NCBI GenBank assembly: GCA_936450465.1
Contig: OW388302.1
Span: 57,228,459-57,292,458, forward strand
Reading direction: 5' to 3'
Origin: Gibbula magus
Taxonomy: Eukaryota > Mollusca > Gastropoda > Trochida > Trochidae
DNA: 64,000 nt
The first letter of the stretch is position 1. Each line of letters starts with the position of its first letter. Shown here piece after piece: positions 53,701-61,529 of this stretch. A program made the position numbers and the translations under genes. The notes beneath the pieces were generated by a model. The model was not told the origin of the DNA. It worked only from the letters and a program-made list of their open reading frames with translations, and ran no database searches.

Positions 53701-56700
53701 ATTCATTAGTCCAATCAGAAAGTACTTTCATAATTACCACCTTTGGGATTAAATCACCGATATAATCCTTGACTTGTAAAGAAGATAAAACCTTGTCTAC
53801 TATATTTGTGTTGACGTTCTAAATGACAATTTTAATCTTGACAGAGGAAATAATTAATAGAACAATTCATTGAAAATGTCCATATTACAGCAATGCTAAA
53901 TTTAACATCTCCACATTGATGATCTGAACAAATTAAGATCTAGCAGGGTAATCGTTAACTAATTTATTTAACGAAGGGCGTACTGTACAATTTTATTAAA
54001 CTGAAACTTAACGGAACAAAGCATATTTTGTTAACTTCAGACAAAGATGAGTTGTACAATGATTAGCAATTTTTACTAGGTCTGACACAAGATTCCGCAA
54101 GTATCATACTTGAGCTAAGAGTTACCTTATCAGCGACTTCATTCTCTTCATCAACCTCCATTTTCTCTGGGACGTCTTCGACACTCTCTTCCTTCTCCAC
54201 TTTGTCCGAGCTTTCTTCATTCGTCTCCTCCATCTTTTCTTCCTTTGTTTCGGAAGCTTCCTCCTCTTGCTTTTCGTCCTTCAATTCCTTCTCCTCTTTT
54301 TCTTCTATCTTCGATTCTTTATCTTTCTTTGAATCTTTTTCTTTCTTCGCCTCCTTCTCTTTCTTTTTCGAATCTTTCTCTTTCTTCGTTTCCTTCTCAG
54401 GTTCCTGTTCCTCGTCTGATTCGTCACTACTCACCACTTTCAGTTTCTTACTTTTCTTTTCGGATTTTTTCTCGCTTTCCTTTACTTTGTCTTCCTTCTT
54501 CTTACTGTCTTTTTTCTTTTCATGTGTTTCACTTTTACCTGGAGTGTCTTTTTTAGATTCTTTATGCTTTTTGGATTTCTCTTTCTTTTCACTTTTGTCT
54601 TCGCTTTTGTCAGACTTTTTGTTCTTTTTAACTTTTTCCGAATCAGATAGATCGTCATCATCATCATCATCTTTATGTTTTGATTTGTCTAAACTTTCTC
54701 TTCTCTTCCTCTTTCGTTCCTTCTCGTCATCTTCGTCCTGTTAACAAAACCAACCTTGAATCACAACCATATTTCACATATAGAAGACAACTCAAAACCA
54801 TTTTCTTCACCTTAAAAAGGTTTATTAATCAATTGAAACTTTCTTACCGTTAGCGAAAAGGTATCTTTCAAACGAATCTAAAGGATTTCAATCAATGAAG
54901 GCAATCTTTCACCCCTACAGGCCGCTATAGAGGCCAGATAAACATATCAATGCATTCTGGTTTACTCATAGAGTTGAGAATGAAGACGGAAGAATGTTGG
55001 TTCTTACAGCATGAGAATGTGAGAGCACTTTGACCATACCAATTCAAGGTGTGAAGAGTAAGTGTCCTCATTATAATCAATCAATCACCAATATCGAATC
55101 CTCAAAGTAAAACAGAAACTCGGGGAAGTGTCGACTCAGACAAAGCTGAAGCTATCACGGAGATGTCTACGACATTCTCTGGGGATTTTCATCATCATTG
55201 TCAACAAAGGGGAGCTAACTCATTGAGGGAACCAACAAGGGGAGCTAACTCATTGAGGGAATCAACAAGGGGAGCTAACTCAATGAGTGAACCAACAAGG
55301 GAAGCTAACTCATTGAGGGAACCAACAAGGAGAGCTAACTCATTGAGGGAACCAACAAGGGGAGCTAACTCATTGAGGGAATCAACAAGGGGAGCTAACT
55401 CATTGAGGGAACCAACAAGGGGAGCTAACTCATTGAGGGAACCAACATGGGGAGCTAATTCATTGAGTGAACCAACAAGGGGAGCTAATAATATTTTTAG
55501 TCTGGACCAGTTTTTGCTTAAAGTTTTACCATACGAATTGACGAATTGACAAACTGCTCAAACTGTTCAGGCTTATGTCATACACATGTTAAACCACCTG
55601 CAATAATCTAAAGCTCAAACAACTGGTTCTTGTAAAATGGCCACTCAGAATGACTTGGAAACATCCAATCAGAAGATAAAGAGTTCAACTGGTTGTAATG
55701 AACTCAACCACCCACCACGAAGTCCTCGTAGACTTTCTTCTTGCGCTGTCGTTTGTGGTGATCCTTCTCCTCGGTCGCCCCCTCCTCCTCCTGAGCTGCT
55801 CTCTCCTTCTCCAACTCCTCTGACGCTATCCGGATACGCTCGTCTTCTGCTAGCCGCCGTCTGAAATCAGCACAAATTAATGTAAAATCTTCCAGAAAGG
55901 TACAAACCAAGTAAACATGTTTTTGTAAAGAGCCAGATAAATTTTCAAGGAAGTCACAAAGCAAGGCAAGGAGGATCACCTGATGAATATATGCAGCAAG
56001 TTTAAAAGTAGTATTTACGGTATAGTGTTTCTCCCCACCTGAAAAAGGCAGGGTAACTACACTGAGAAATTCACCAAATAGGACAGATATGTTAAATGAA
56101 ATGTAATCAAATTACATGAACAAGTACTTTCGAAAGCACCTGAGTACAAATAAAAGAACTTTTGCAACCTACAGCGGTGTAACAAAACTTCAACCTATAG
56201 ACTGATCGGCACTGTCATTTGTGCAATAGTATATATGTATCTCAAAACACAATCCAATCATCAATAGAAAGATAGGCAATAGTTATGGCAACAGTTAGTC
56301 ACTATTGACAATAGTCCCAATCAGGGTTGATGGTTGTGACAGTAAGAGGGGGCTCTGACGACCTGTCAAAATGGTAGATTGTGAGGATTAAGGGTTTATA
56401 GTTGCCTCTAGTAAGATATTTTTTTATATTTCTTGTCAAAAGAAGGGCTAATGCTAAGTCGTGTTGCACAAAACACAAAAGAAGAGGTAGCAAAGATCAC
56501 TAAAACAAGCAAAAAAGTGAGCGTGGCTCACTTATACCCCCGACTGTTTAAGTTTGACATTTTTATTTTACTTAAAGAGAGAGGTGTCTACACACCTAAG
56601 GATTGATAAGCTTTGAAATGTAATTGCTAAGATTAAACTGTTTGTGAAAATGGTGGGACAAGTCTCGATCTTCATGTGAAAAAGGTGGTTTAAGTCAAAA

Positions 56701-59700
56701 TAGGAATAAAAGTAACTTGAAAAGGTATTGGTAATGTAATACACTACTGCTATTACCACTGATTTCAACTTTATTTTGGAAATTAATCCATCATAATGAT
56801 TCATTCGAGTGACTTTAAACAACAGGTACATGGAAGCACACCCCTGAAGGCACAGTGAGAGATATACAGCAGTTAATGGCTGAAAGGAAAGAAAATTTAA
56901 CTTTTCCCAAAATATAACCAGTGGAAATATAAAAAGTAAAATCAACGAGAACACAGAAGTAGCTTTTGATGAAAGTTACATGAAAAAGAAAATGATGAAG
57001 TCAACAAATCACAATACAGAAGTAGCTTCAGTCATTCTAGCTATGATAAAGTAAAAGAATATAAAAAATCGCCAAAATTCAAAAATTCACCAAATCGTGT
57101 TACATTTTGCAATGCACCTCTCCTAGTGGTGAAGGAGACATGTGCCAAATTTGAAAAGGATGAGATGAATAGTTTTTCTGTAATCGATTGGACAAAAAAT
57201 GCTCCGAATTTGACTAAGTTAAAAAATACAAAAATTCGCCAAAAATTAAAAAATTCACCAATTCGGTTTAAACTTCGCACTGCATCTTTCCTAGTGGTGA
57301 AGAAGACATGTACCAAATTTGAAAAGGATGAGATGAATAGTTTTTTTGTAATCGATCGGACAAAAAATGCTCAGAATTTGACTACCGGTAAGTTAAAAAA
57401 TTAAAAAATCGCCAAAAATTAAAAAATTCACCAATTCCGTTGGTCGGGGGTATAATAATGTATGCAGCAAGCTGAAAGTCAACTTCCAAACGCAAGGCAT
57501 AACTCTTGCCAGTTTGCATTACTGGCTGATTTAACCCTTGCGGTATTTCCCTCGCTTTGTTGTGTCAAGACAGTGCTACGCTGTACCACAAATGCATAGC
57601 AGCCCTGGATTTCTAATCACAGATTTCTTAAGGAAATACTGCAAGGCCTAAATCAGCCAGTAATGGAGACTGGCAAGAGTTATGCCTTGCATTGGGAAGT
57701 TGGCTGAAAGTGAGTATTGAAGACTTTTTAACAAAACATTTTAACTATTGACACGGACAGACCATGATTGTAAGTAAAATATGTAAAATAAGTCGTGTGC
57801 TTTGAGCATGCTCATGCATGGAAATAGTGCTATACAAATGGAATATTATTATCATTATTTGGAACATAAAACGAAATCCATGCAGCGATAGAAAGTTAAA
57901 CCGTCTTTTTATGCTCACTTTTCTTCTTCCTCCTTAATCCTCCGTTCTATTTCCTTCTTCCGTTCTTCATCCTTTTTCTTCCAAGCACTCATTCCGCCAT
58001 CGGAGTCGCTGGAATAAGAAAGTTCCCCATATGTAAATTTGAACTTAAACGGGAAATGGTTTTTCAAACAAAATGATACTAAGTATAATACTAGTGTGAC
58101 AATTTCAAGGTTGATATCAAATTAACTATACTGACAAAAAAAGTTTAGGATATTTTAGCAGTGTGTAAATGAATACAATCATTTTTTATAATTTCAAAAT
58201 TTACATTATCTCTAGTTTTGTCTAGTGTAATATAATTAATTACATTAGAAATTTTTTTGTTAAAAGATCAATGCAGATGATAATGTGTTAGACCCGGACA
58301 ATTTTTTTTATTATTTGGCAATAAATGATATCTAAAATTCACCATATGCTAAGGGTAAACTACCGGTAGAAGTAAACATCGCTTACTGGACGAGCAATGT
58401 CAGCCTGCCTACCTGTCACTATCAGAGCTCATCGCGTACAAGACTATCAATGTCAGAGTGTCTACCCGTCACTATCAGAGCTCATCGCGTACAAGACTAT
58501 GTCAGCCTGCCTACCTGTCACTATCAGAGCTCATCGCGTACAAGACTATCGATTGTCAGCCTGCCTACCTGTCACTATCAGAGCTCATCGCGTACAGGAC
58601 GAGCAATGTCAGCCTGCCTACCTGTCACTATCAGAGCTCATGGCGTACAAGACTATCAATGTCAGCCTGCCTACCCGTCACTATCAGAGCTCATCGCGTA
58701 CAAGACTATCAATGTCAGCCTGCCTACCAGTCACTATCAAAGCTCATCGCGTACAAGACTATGTCAGCCTGCCTACCCGTCACTATCAGAGCTCATTGCG
58801 TACAAGACTATCAATGTCAGCCTGCCTACCTGTTACTATCAGAGCTCATCGCGTACAAGACTATCAATGTCAGCCTGCCTACCAGTCACTATCAAACCTC
58901 ATCGTGTACAGGACGAGCAATGTCAGCCTGCCTACCAGTCACTATCAAAGCTCATCGCGTACAAGACTATAAATGTCAGCCTGCCTACCAGTCACTATCA
59001 AAGCTCATCGCGTACAAGATTATGTCAGCCTGCCTACCTGTCACTATCAGAGCTCATCGCGTACAAGACTATCAATGTCAGCCTGCCTACCAGTCACTAT
59101 CAAAGCTCATCGCGTACAACAGAGTCTCAGATTGACGGTGCGCCCGCGTCATTCTCGCATAATTTCTGAAATTATTGCATCTTTTATCAAAGCTATGCGC
59201 CTAGCTGTCGCATGTATATGTTTAATGTTTTATTTAAAATTCACAAACTGTAAGTGTAAAGTCAACTTTGCTCCATATGAAAATCAGCTTCCGAGAATCA
59301 TCAGCATTATTTACATGCTGCTACTATTGTGTGTGTCACCCCCTCCGCTAAATTCCTGTGCGTAAGCTCCTTGCATTGCTATAAGCAAGGCTTGTCATTC
59401 CCACATCGCTGTTAGGAGCTGACCGCGTTTACGAGGGTGGCAAAGGGAACAGCCATGTGCCATGTGGAAGCGTAAAAAACAAACAAGAGTGTCGGCCTTT
59501 TTGACAAGGTCAAAATCAATTCATATCGGCTTTCAAACATTTGGTATGCATTATAACTGCATGAAATAAAGTTTAAAAGTACTTAGGTGTTTAAAGTTCA
59601 CTCAATATAATGTATTTACACTATTTTGCCGTGGTTACTTGGTGTCTATAAATAGATTTGCGTCGTTTGACAGCTACTGTGCAGTTGACTGGTTTTTTAA

Positions 59701-61241
59701 TTATCAATTACCCTGGAGTTATTTACGGATATTTTCCACAACAAAAGGGGTTAGTTGCCAAAATATTATAAAAATGAAATCTATATTCCTAATCTACGTT
59801 TCATTCAACATCTTATAGTTGGTATGATGATTATTTGTAAATTAAATAGACATGTCCATTTTGCTAATTAAATAGCGATCACATTCATTTCACGTCTTTT
59901 GACTTTCAATACAACATTTGTATCTTTTTATGTTTGGTTTGACACAGTCTGATTAAAATCGACCTTGTTCCGAGGAATAAAATTTGCAAAATAATATATC
60001 TACCGGGATACGAACAGGTTCTGTAGATTCCTCGCCACAAGGTCTGAGAACATCCCGTATAGGCGTGTGTTCCGAACCAGTTTAGCGCAGCCAAAGCCCA
60101 GTCAAATAGCTGACCAATCACATCATAGTTTTTAAACGGTCGCTGTTTTGAAAGCATTTGGAACAGACCAAAGGATAGCTGTTTGGAGTTATCTGCCCCT
60201 AACTTCTCGCACCGAAAGCATTTGTTGGGCATCTTTTGATTGGCTACCTGAATTGCGCTCGAACACGCTAGTCTACGGACGGTTTTAATCAGACTGGGTT
60301 TGACAAAGATGACTGCTGTTATTAAAAATTAATATAAAAATAAATAATAACCAGACCTCATGATTTTTTAATTTAATTTGAATTGCCGAAAATAGTGTAA
60401 CTTTATATCAATTAATAATTAAAAATGGCCAAACTTGTTATATTGATCTATGAAAACTATCTGATAATTATTAGCTCTTTTTTTAAATGGAAATGCAGTC
60501 ACCAAATGGCTGACACAAGTAATGACATTTGTTTTATCATTGAAATATTACATAAAATCAAACAGACACAGACAGTGTTATATAATAACTTATAACTAAA
60601 TAAAAATAAGTTTTAATAGATTATTTTTTATGAAAAGAAAACTGAATAATCAGACTTATTTTAAATTACATTTTGATTAATTTGATAATTTGATCTCTTT
60701 GCTTTTTGTCTCTTTTATTTTTGTCTCATCATCTTGGAAAATGTCTCACCATTTTTTAGCTTGATGAGACATGTGTCTCACTGTCACTGAAAACAATCTG
60801 AGACTCTGGTACAAGACTATGTCAGTCTGCCTACCTGTCACTATCAGAGCTCATCGCATACAGGATTTGCAATGTCAGCCTGCCTACCTGTCACTATCAG
60901 AGCTCATCGCGTACAGGATTTGCAATGTCAGCCTGCCTACCTGTCACTATCAGAGCTCATCGCGTACAGGATTTGCAATGTCAGCCTGCCTACCTGTCAC
61001 TATCAGAGCTCATCGCGTACAGGACGAGCAATGTCAGCCTGCCTACCTGTTACTATCAGAGCTCATCGCGTACAGGACGTGCAATGTCAGTCTGCCTACC
61101 TGTCACTACCAGAGCTCATCGCGTACAAGACTATCAATGTCAGCGTGTCTACGTACCTGTCACTATCAGAGCTCATGGAGTCACTCGAGATCGGGGCACG
61201 CTCCTCAACTTTCTCCTTGCGTCCTGTCGACGGTCGGCCAG
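42585..61241 (-). CDS. PSIP1/HDGFL2-like: LEDGF/HDGFL2-like chromatin reader gene, 13 exons, 5' partial
   Basis: Proteins of this family bind H3K36-methylated nucleosomes through an N-terminal PWWP domain and recruit partners (MLL/menin, IWS1 and others) through a C-terminal integrase-binding domain (IBD). Thirteen exons join with consistent phases: 61157-61241, 57919-58008, 55716-55860, 54126-54737, 53547-53612, 51328-51410, 50730-50803, 49612-49682, 46396-46497, 45913-46017, 45502-45580, 43517-44382, 42585-42737. They give 842 residues and a stop. In visible numbering the order is a Ser/Asp patch and SAWKKKDEER motif (about 20-45), a very charged Lys/Glu region (60-380), the IBD (about 386-477), an acidic, Ser-rich region (about 480-790) and the end DDDELHSLLGV. 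The IBD exons match human LEDGF in length with no gap. No PWWP sequence is visible, so the 5' exons should lie past 64 kb. Whether it is orthologous to PSIP1, HDGFL2 or the ancestor of both cannot be decided here. Confidence 0.9.
43098..43177 (-). ncRNA. Degenerate box C/D snoRNA, family B copy 4
   Basis: This copy lies in the last visible intron (42738-43516). The block AATCCCAGCTCGCTT is kept, but the C box reads ATGACGA (43164-43170) and no CTGA is found where the D box should be, near 43105. It is probably a decayed snoRNA copy. Confidence 0.5.
43517..44382 (-). CDS. LEDGF-like gene, large acidic exon
   Basis: The exon is 866 bp (288 codons plus 2 nt), with acceptor TCTTTTGTAG and donor GTAAGT. 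The frame would reach an in-frame stop four codons beyond the donor, but the donor is near-consensus and the next exon fits. The protein is acidic and Ser/Pro/Gly-rich with a near-duplicated NKQNEITDNKQSDITDNNKD stretch at the start. I see no folded domain. Retention of the following intron would add three residues and stop. Confidence 0.85.
44770..44850 (-). ncRNA. Box C/D snoRNA, family B copy 1
   Basis: This copy lies in the intron between the exons at 45502 and 44382, host strand. It has an 8-bp terminal stem AAGGTGAC/GTTGCCTT with G-U pairs, C box ATGAAGA (44835-44841, one mismatch) and D box CTGA (44778-44781). It shares the conserved block AATCCCAGCTCGCTTAGAGT with the other family B copies. 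Confidence 0.7.
45082..45212 (-). mobile_element. 5'-truncated SINE copy
   Basis: This tail part of the same SINE family is flanked by an 11-bp duplication TATTCTTTAGA (45071-45081 and 45213-45223). Confidence 0.88.
45502..45580 (-). CDS. LEDGF-like gene exon after the IBD
   Basis: The exon is 79 bp, with acceptor TTGTTGCCAG and donor GTTTGT. It reads LLEVKKREKSDKDQKENKEN and ends with one base G that completes a Gly codon in the next exon. Confidence 0.8.
45611..45835 (-). mobile_element. Old diverged SINE copy
   Basis: Recognisable pieces are TTGGGGTTTAATGGGATTTC at the left and, to the right, CGGAACATGGGTG, GAACAGTTCTCT and GCAGACGAAGTTGC, in the same order as in the copy at 49019. It fills most of the intron 45581-45912. 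Confidence 0.65.
45913..46017 (-). CDS. LEDGF-like gene exon, IBD helices 4-5
   Basis: The exon is 105 bp (35 codons), phase 0 at both ends, with acceptor CGTTCTCAG and donor GTACGT. It reads CRKYKGSDRIKLKAEVIYNK, then FKALFVMGDGEAPPQ. It aligns with IRRFKVSQ...MLYNKFKNMFLVGEGDS of human LEDGF. The loop residues equivalent to Phe406 and Val408 are Tyr and Gly. Confidence 0.92.
46111..46187 (-). ncRNA. Box C/D snoRNA, family B copy 2
   Basis: This copy lies in the short intron (46018-46395) that splits the IBD coding sequence. It has terminal stem GCCAC/GTGGC, C box GTGATGA (46174-46180) and D box CTGA (46117-46120). The conserved block AATCCCAGCTCGCTTAGAGT lies between them. A SINE-tail fragment adjoins it at 46050-46090. 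Confidence 0.82.
46396..46497 (-). CDS. LEDGF-like gene exon, IBD helices 2-3
   Basis: The exon is 102 bp (34 codons), phase 0 at both ends, with acceptor CTACTGCAG and a weak donor GTCGGT. It reads DVDKCIAIMEDLEALPV and ends NTIKK. It aligns without gaps to the 34 residues DVNRCIEALDELASLQV...TTLKK of human LEDGF, which identifies the gene. Confidence 0.92.
46681..46762 (-). ncRNA. Box C/D snoRNA, family A copy 1
   Basis: This about 82-nt sequence lies in the intron between the exons at 49612 and 46497, on the host strand. On the minus strand it has GTCAAC, then C box ATGATGA (46748-46754), a C'-like GTGATC, the guide TTCAGCTTTGT, D box CTGA (46687-46690) and GTTGAT, which pairs with the start. 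Boxes, length, terminal stem and intronic sense placement are those of a C/D snoRNA guiding 2'-O-methylation. It is nearly identical to copy 3. Confidence 0.8.
46828..47093. repeat. Tandem duplication inside the snoRNA-rich intron
   Basis: A block of about 130 bp at 46828-46963 is repeated at 46973-47093 (shared AACTTGTTAAACTACATTTA and TACATCATGTTTTC). At a larger scale the snoRNA pair A1-A2 with flanks (46.68-47.32 kb) is repeated as A3-A4 (47.93-48.68 kb). Confidence 0.75.
47232..47318 (-). ncRNA. Box C/D snoRNA, family A copy 2 (altered D box)
   Basis: It has the same layout as the other family A copies: C box ATGATGA (47302-47308), guide TTCAGCTTTGT and a 9-bp terminal stem formed by GATGTCGAC and GTTGACATC. 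The D box position reads CGGA (47241-47244) instead of CTGA, a change shared with copy 4. It may be a decaying or specialised copy. Confidence 0.65.
47932..48013 (-). ncRNA. Box C/D snoRNA, family A copy 3
   Basis: This copy is nearly identical to copy 1 over the whole snoRNA and about 20 bp of 5' flank, so it arose by a recent duplication. The C box ATGATGA is at 47999-48005 and the D box CTGA at 47938-47941. It sits in the same intron and orientation as copies 1, 2 and 4. Confidence 0.8.
48596..48676 (-). ncRNA. Box C/D snoRNA, family A copy 4 (probably degenerate)
   Basis: The guide TTCAGCTTTGT and the GTCAAC/GTTGAC stem are kept. The C box reads AGGATGA (48663-48669) and the D box CGGA (48602-48605), so both protein-binding boxes are imperfect. 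It pairs with copy 2 as the second product of the segmental duplication. It is likely inactive unless the changes compensate. Confidence 0.5.
48710..48824 (-). mobile_element. 5'-truncated SINE copy
   Basis: The tail half of the same SINE family is flanked by a perfect 13-bp duplication AATTTTTCTACAG (48697-48709 and 48825-48837). Confidence 0.9.
49019..49335 (-). mobile_element. tRNA-derived SINE, full length, in an intron
   Basis: This is the same family as the copy at 26980, reversed. The tRNA-like head is at the right end. A 13-bp duplication TCAGTGTTTCRAG flanks it (49006-49018 and 49336-49348). It lies about 275 bp from the IBD exon at 49612. Confidence 0.92.
49490..49586. mobile_element. 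Diverged half of the 223-bp MITE
   Basis: It resembles one arm only: GCAAGGCTTAAATCAGCCAG and GTTATGCCTTGCAGG. It ends about 25 bp from the IBD helix 1 exon at 49612. Confidence 0.6.
49612..49682 (-). CDS. LEDGF-like gene exon, IBD helix 1
   Basis: The exon is 71 bp, with acceptor TTGTGTTTCAG and donor GTAAGT. It encodes the first IBD helix; the segment MDIEIKKSLQVDKT aligns with HAEIKNSLKIDNL of human LEDGF. Against the human contacts used by HIV integrase and cellular partners, Ile365 is Val here, Asp366 is kept and Asn367 is Lys. Confidence 0.9.
50042..50126 (-). ncRNA. Box C/D snoRNA, family A copy 5
   Basis: This copy lies in the intron between the exons at 50730 and 49682. It has a perfect 9-bp terminal stem (CAAGTCAAC with GTTGACTTG), C box ATGATGA (50110-50116), C'-like GTGATC, guide TTCAGCTTTGT and D box CTGA (50051-50054). 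The middle of the RNA differs from copies 1-4 while stem, boxes and the D guide are kept, which argues for selection on the RNA. Confidence 0.85.
50730..50803 (-). CDS. LEDGF-like gene exon before the IBD
   Basis: The exon is 74 bp, with acceptor TTTGCTTCAG and donor GTAAGT. It reads HDKEEEKERKKRLKYEQKKK and leads into the IBD. Phases match both neighbours (one base in, one base out). Confidence 0.85.
51088..51164 (-). ncRNA. Box C/D snoRNA, family B copy 3
   Basis: This copy lies in the intron between the exons at 51328 and 50803. It has stem GCCAC/GTGGC, C box GTGATGA (51151-51157) and D box CTGA (51094-51097). It is very close to copy 2 although they lie 5 kb and several exons apart, so one probably moved by duplication into a second intron. 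Confidence 0.82.
51328..51410 (-). CDS. LEDGF-like gene exon beside a minisatellite
   Basis: The exon is 83 bp, with acceptor TGTTATCAG and donor GTATGT, and reads EEKGKKEDRSEVKEEEEKKK. The 27-bp minisatellite at 51413-52945 ends only a few bases upstream of the acceptor, so the usual pyrimidine tract and branch point must come from repeat sequence. The exon ends with CA of a His codon completed by the next exon. Confidence 0.82.
51413..52945 (-). repeat. 27-bp intronic minisatellite with cryptic 3' splice sites
   Basis: Over 50 units of about 27 bp, with 32-bp variants, fill most of this intron. On the minus strand units contain TCTGTCTCAC, and in a variant class TCTGTCTCACAGTCGAG, which looks like a pyrimidine tract plus CAG acceptor. 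Because 27 is a multiple of three, long Cys/Val/Leu/Ser frames run through it; these are repeat artefacts. The array ends next to the true acceptor of the exon at 51410. Confidence 0.92.
53547..53612 (-). CDS. LEDGF-like gene exon
   Basis: The exon is 66 bp (22 codons), phase 0 at both ends, with acceptor ATCGGACAG and donor GTATGA. It reads EEKSQEETPKKKEAEKEKKK and continues the charged linker. The acceptor lacks a strong pyrimidine tract, so this small exon could be skipped without changing frame. Confidence 0.72.
54126..54737 (-). CDS. LEDGF-like gene, large Lys/Glu-rich exon
   Basis: The exon is 612 bp and exactly 204 codons, with acceptor GTTAACAG and donor GTAACT. It is almost wholly Lys, Glu, Asp and Ser, with repeated KKEKDSKK-like motifs, and includes a run of Asp (codons GAT) near the start. 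This is the disordered charged linker expected between PWWP and IBD. The strongly skewed composition makes the opposite strand an unbroken Ser/Phe-rich frame, which is a shadow and not a gene. Confidence 0.88.
55130..55205 (-). ncRNA. Box C/D snoRNA, family A copy 6
   Basis: This copy lies in the intron between the exons at 55716 and 54737. The terminal stem is GTTGAC with GTCGAC (one G-U pair). The C box is ATGATGA, overlapping a second frame ATGATGATGA (55189-55198); the D box is CTGA (55136-55139), with the same guide TTCAGCTTTGT. A 30-bp minisatellite starts right at its 5' edge. Confidence 0.8.
55195..55492. repeat. 30-bp intronic minisatellite
   Basis: About ten units of 30 bp with the core GGGGAGCTAACTCATTGAGG. 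It lies in an intron of the LEDGF-like gene and abuts snoRNA copy A6. The open frame through it is a by-product of the 30-bp period. Confidence 0.9.
55716..55860 (-). CDS. LEDGF-like gene exon (charged helix)
   Basis: The exon is 145 bp. The acceptor is CTGATTTCAG and the donor most likely GTGGGT; GTGGTG three bases earlier is a phase-equivalent alternative that would remove one Val. It reads RRLAEDERIRIASEELEKER, then KKKVYEDF near the end. It is phase 0 at the 3' end. Confidence 0.85.
56530..57456. mobile_element. Element bounded by TTATACCCCCGAC / GTCGGGGGTATAA
   Basis: The ends are inverted copies of each other. The right part has two to three tandem units of about 180 bp sharing AATTCACCAATTCGGTTTAA and TTTGAAAAGGATGAGATGAA. 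No transposase is visible. Confidence 0.6.
57480..57702. mobile_element. 223-bp foldback MITE, copy 3
   Basis: This copy is in the intron before the exon at 57919, in the opposite orientation to copies 1 and 2. It is flanked by a perfect 9-bp duplication GCTGAAAGT (57471-57479 and 57703-57711). Confidence 0.93.
57919..58008 (-). CDS. LEDGF-like gene exon (SAWKKKDEER motif)
   Basis: The exon is 90 bp, with acceptor TTATTCCAG and donor GTGAGC. It completes the previous Ser codon and reads DSDGGMSAWKKKDEERKKEI, then a basic/acidic helix. A Ser-Asp run followed by G-G-x-S-A-W-K-x-x-D-E recalls the region after the PWWP domain in HDGFL2, as I remember it; this was one of the clues to the family. 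Confidence 0.88.
58397..59118 (-). repeat. 53-bp minisatellite derived from an exon end, array 1
   Basis: About 14 units, mostly 53 bp with shorter variants. On the minus strand each carries a form of ATGAGCTCTGATAGTGACAG followed by GTAGGC, or a version with GACTG before GTAGGC. This copies the last 20 coding bases and the 5' splice site of the exon at 61157-61241. It lies at the downstream end of the intron between that exon and the one at 57919. Confidence 0.92.
59945..60296. mobile_element. 352-bp MITE with CAGTCTGATT ends
   Basis: Terminal inverted repeats CAGTCTGATTAAAAYCG bound the element, and a perfect 9-bp direct repeat GGTTTGACA flanks it (59936-59944 and 60297-60305). Ends starting with CAG and a duplication of 8-9 bp suggest a hAT-type or Mutator-type mobiliser. 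The 108-codon frame inside it is not a recognisable protein. Confidence 0.85.
60818..61156 (-). repeat. 53-bp minisatellite derived from an exon end, array 2
   Basis: About seven units of the same 53-bp repeat directly follow the exon at 61157-61241, so the true 5' splice site is followed by a series of near-identical decoy sites. The 1.7 kb between this array and array 1 holds a MITE and otherwise unremarkable AT-rich DNA. Confidence 0.92.
61157..61241 (-). CDS. LEDGF-like gene, first visible exon (Ser/Asp patch)
   Basis: The exon is 85 bp, bounded on the minus strand by TTTGTTTCAG and the donor GTACGT. It begins in phase 1, so an upstream exon must supply one base. It reads GRPSTGRKEKVEERAPISSD and then a Ser/Asp run, ending in a split Ser codon that the next exon completes. 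The last 20 bases plus the donor are the apparent source of two 53-bp tandem arrays in the following intron. Confidence 0.8.
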
Positions 61242-61529
61242 CTGAAACAAACAGTCCTCTTTAGTCCCAGGTGTTTCCATTGCTGCCTATGTGTTAAAAA
61301 TATCAATAACTCGTTGACTTGCAGCAGTTAATTTCTACGTCATAGAGCTTTGTCTGGAAGTCATGCCAATGTTAATAAAGGAAAACCAAGATGTATGGTT
61401 AGTTACACAAAATAAACAACTTGTTTATTTTTTAAATACTGTCGCAGAATGATACAAAGTTAGTAAAATGTGAACTAGCAATTGCTCATTTGCAATGCTA
61501 GATAAGAATGTAATTGCATCCCTGCTTTA

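Noticed and set aside
54030..54115. Additional family A snoRNA
   Set aside because: CAGACAAAGATGAG resembles the D-box side, but no C box or terminal stem is found at the right distance.
54202..54744. 180-codon Ser/Phe-rich plus-strand frame
   Set aside because: It is the complement of the Lys/Glu-rich exon of the LEDGF-like gene, whose splice sites and phases fit the minus strand.
58397..59365. Overlapping plus-strand frames of 130-239 codons
   Set aside because: They are the 53-bp minisatellite read in three phases; the sequence derives from a minus-strand exon end.
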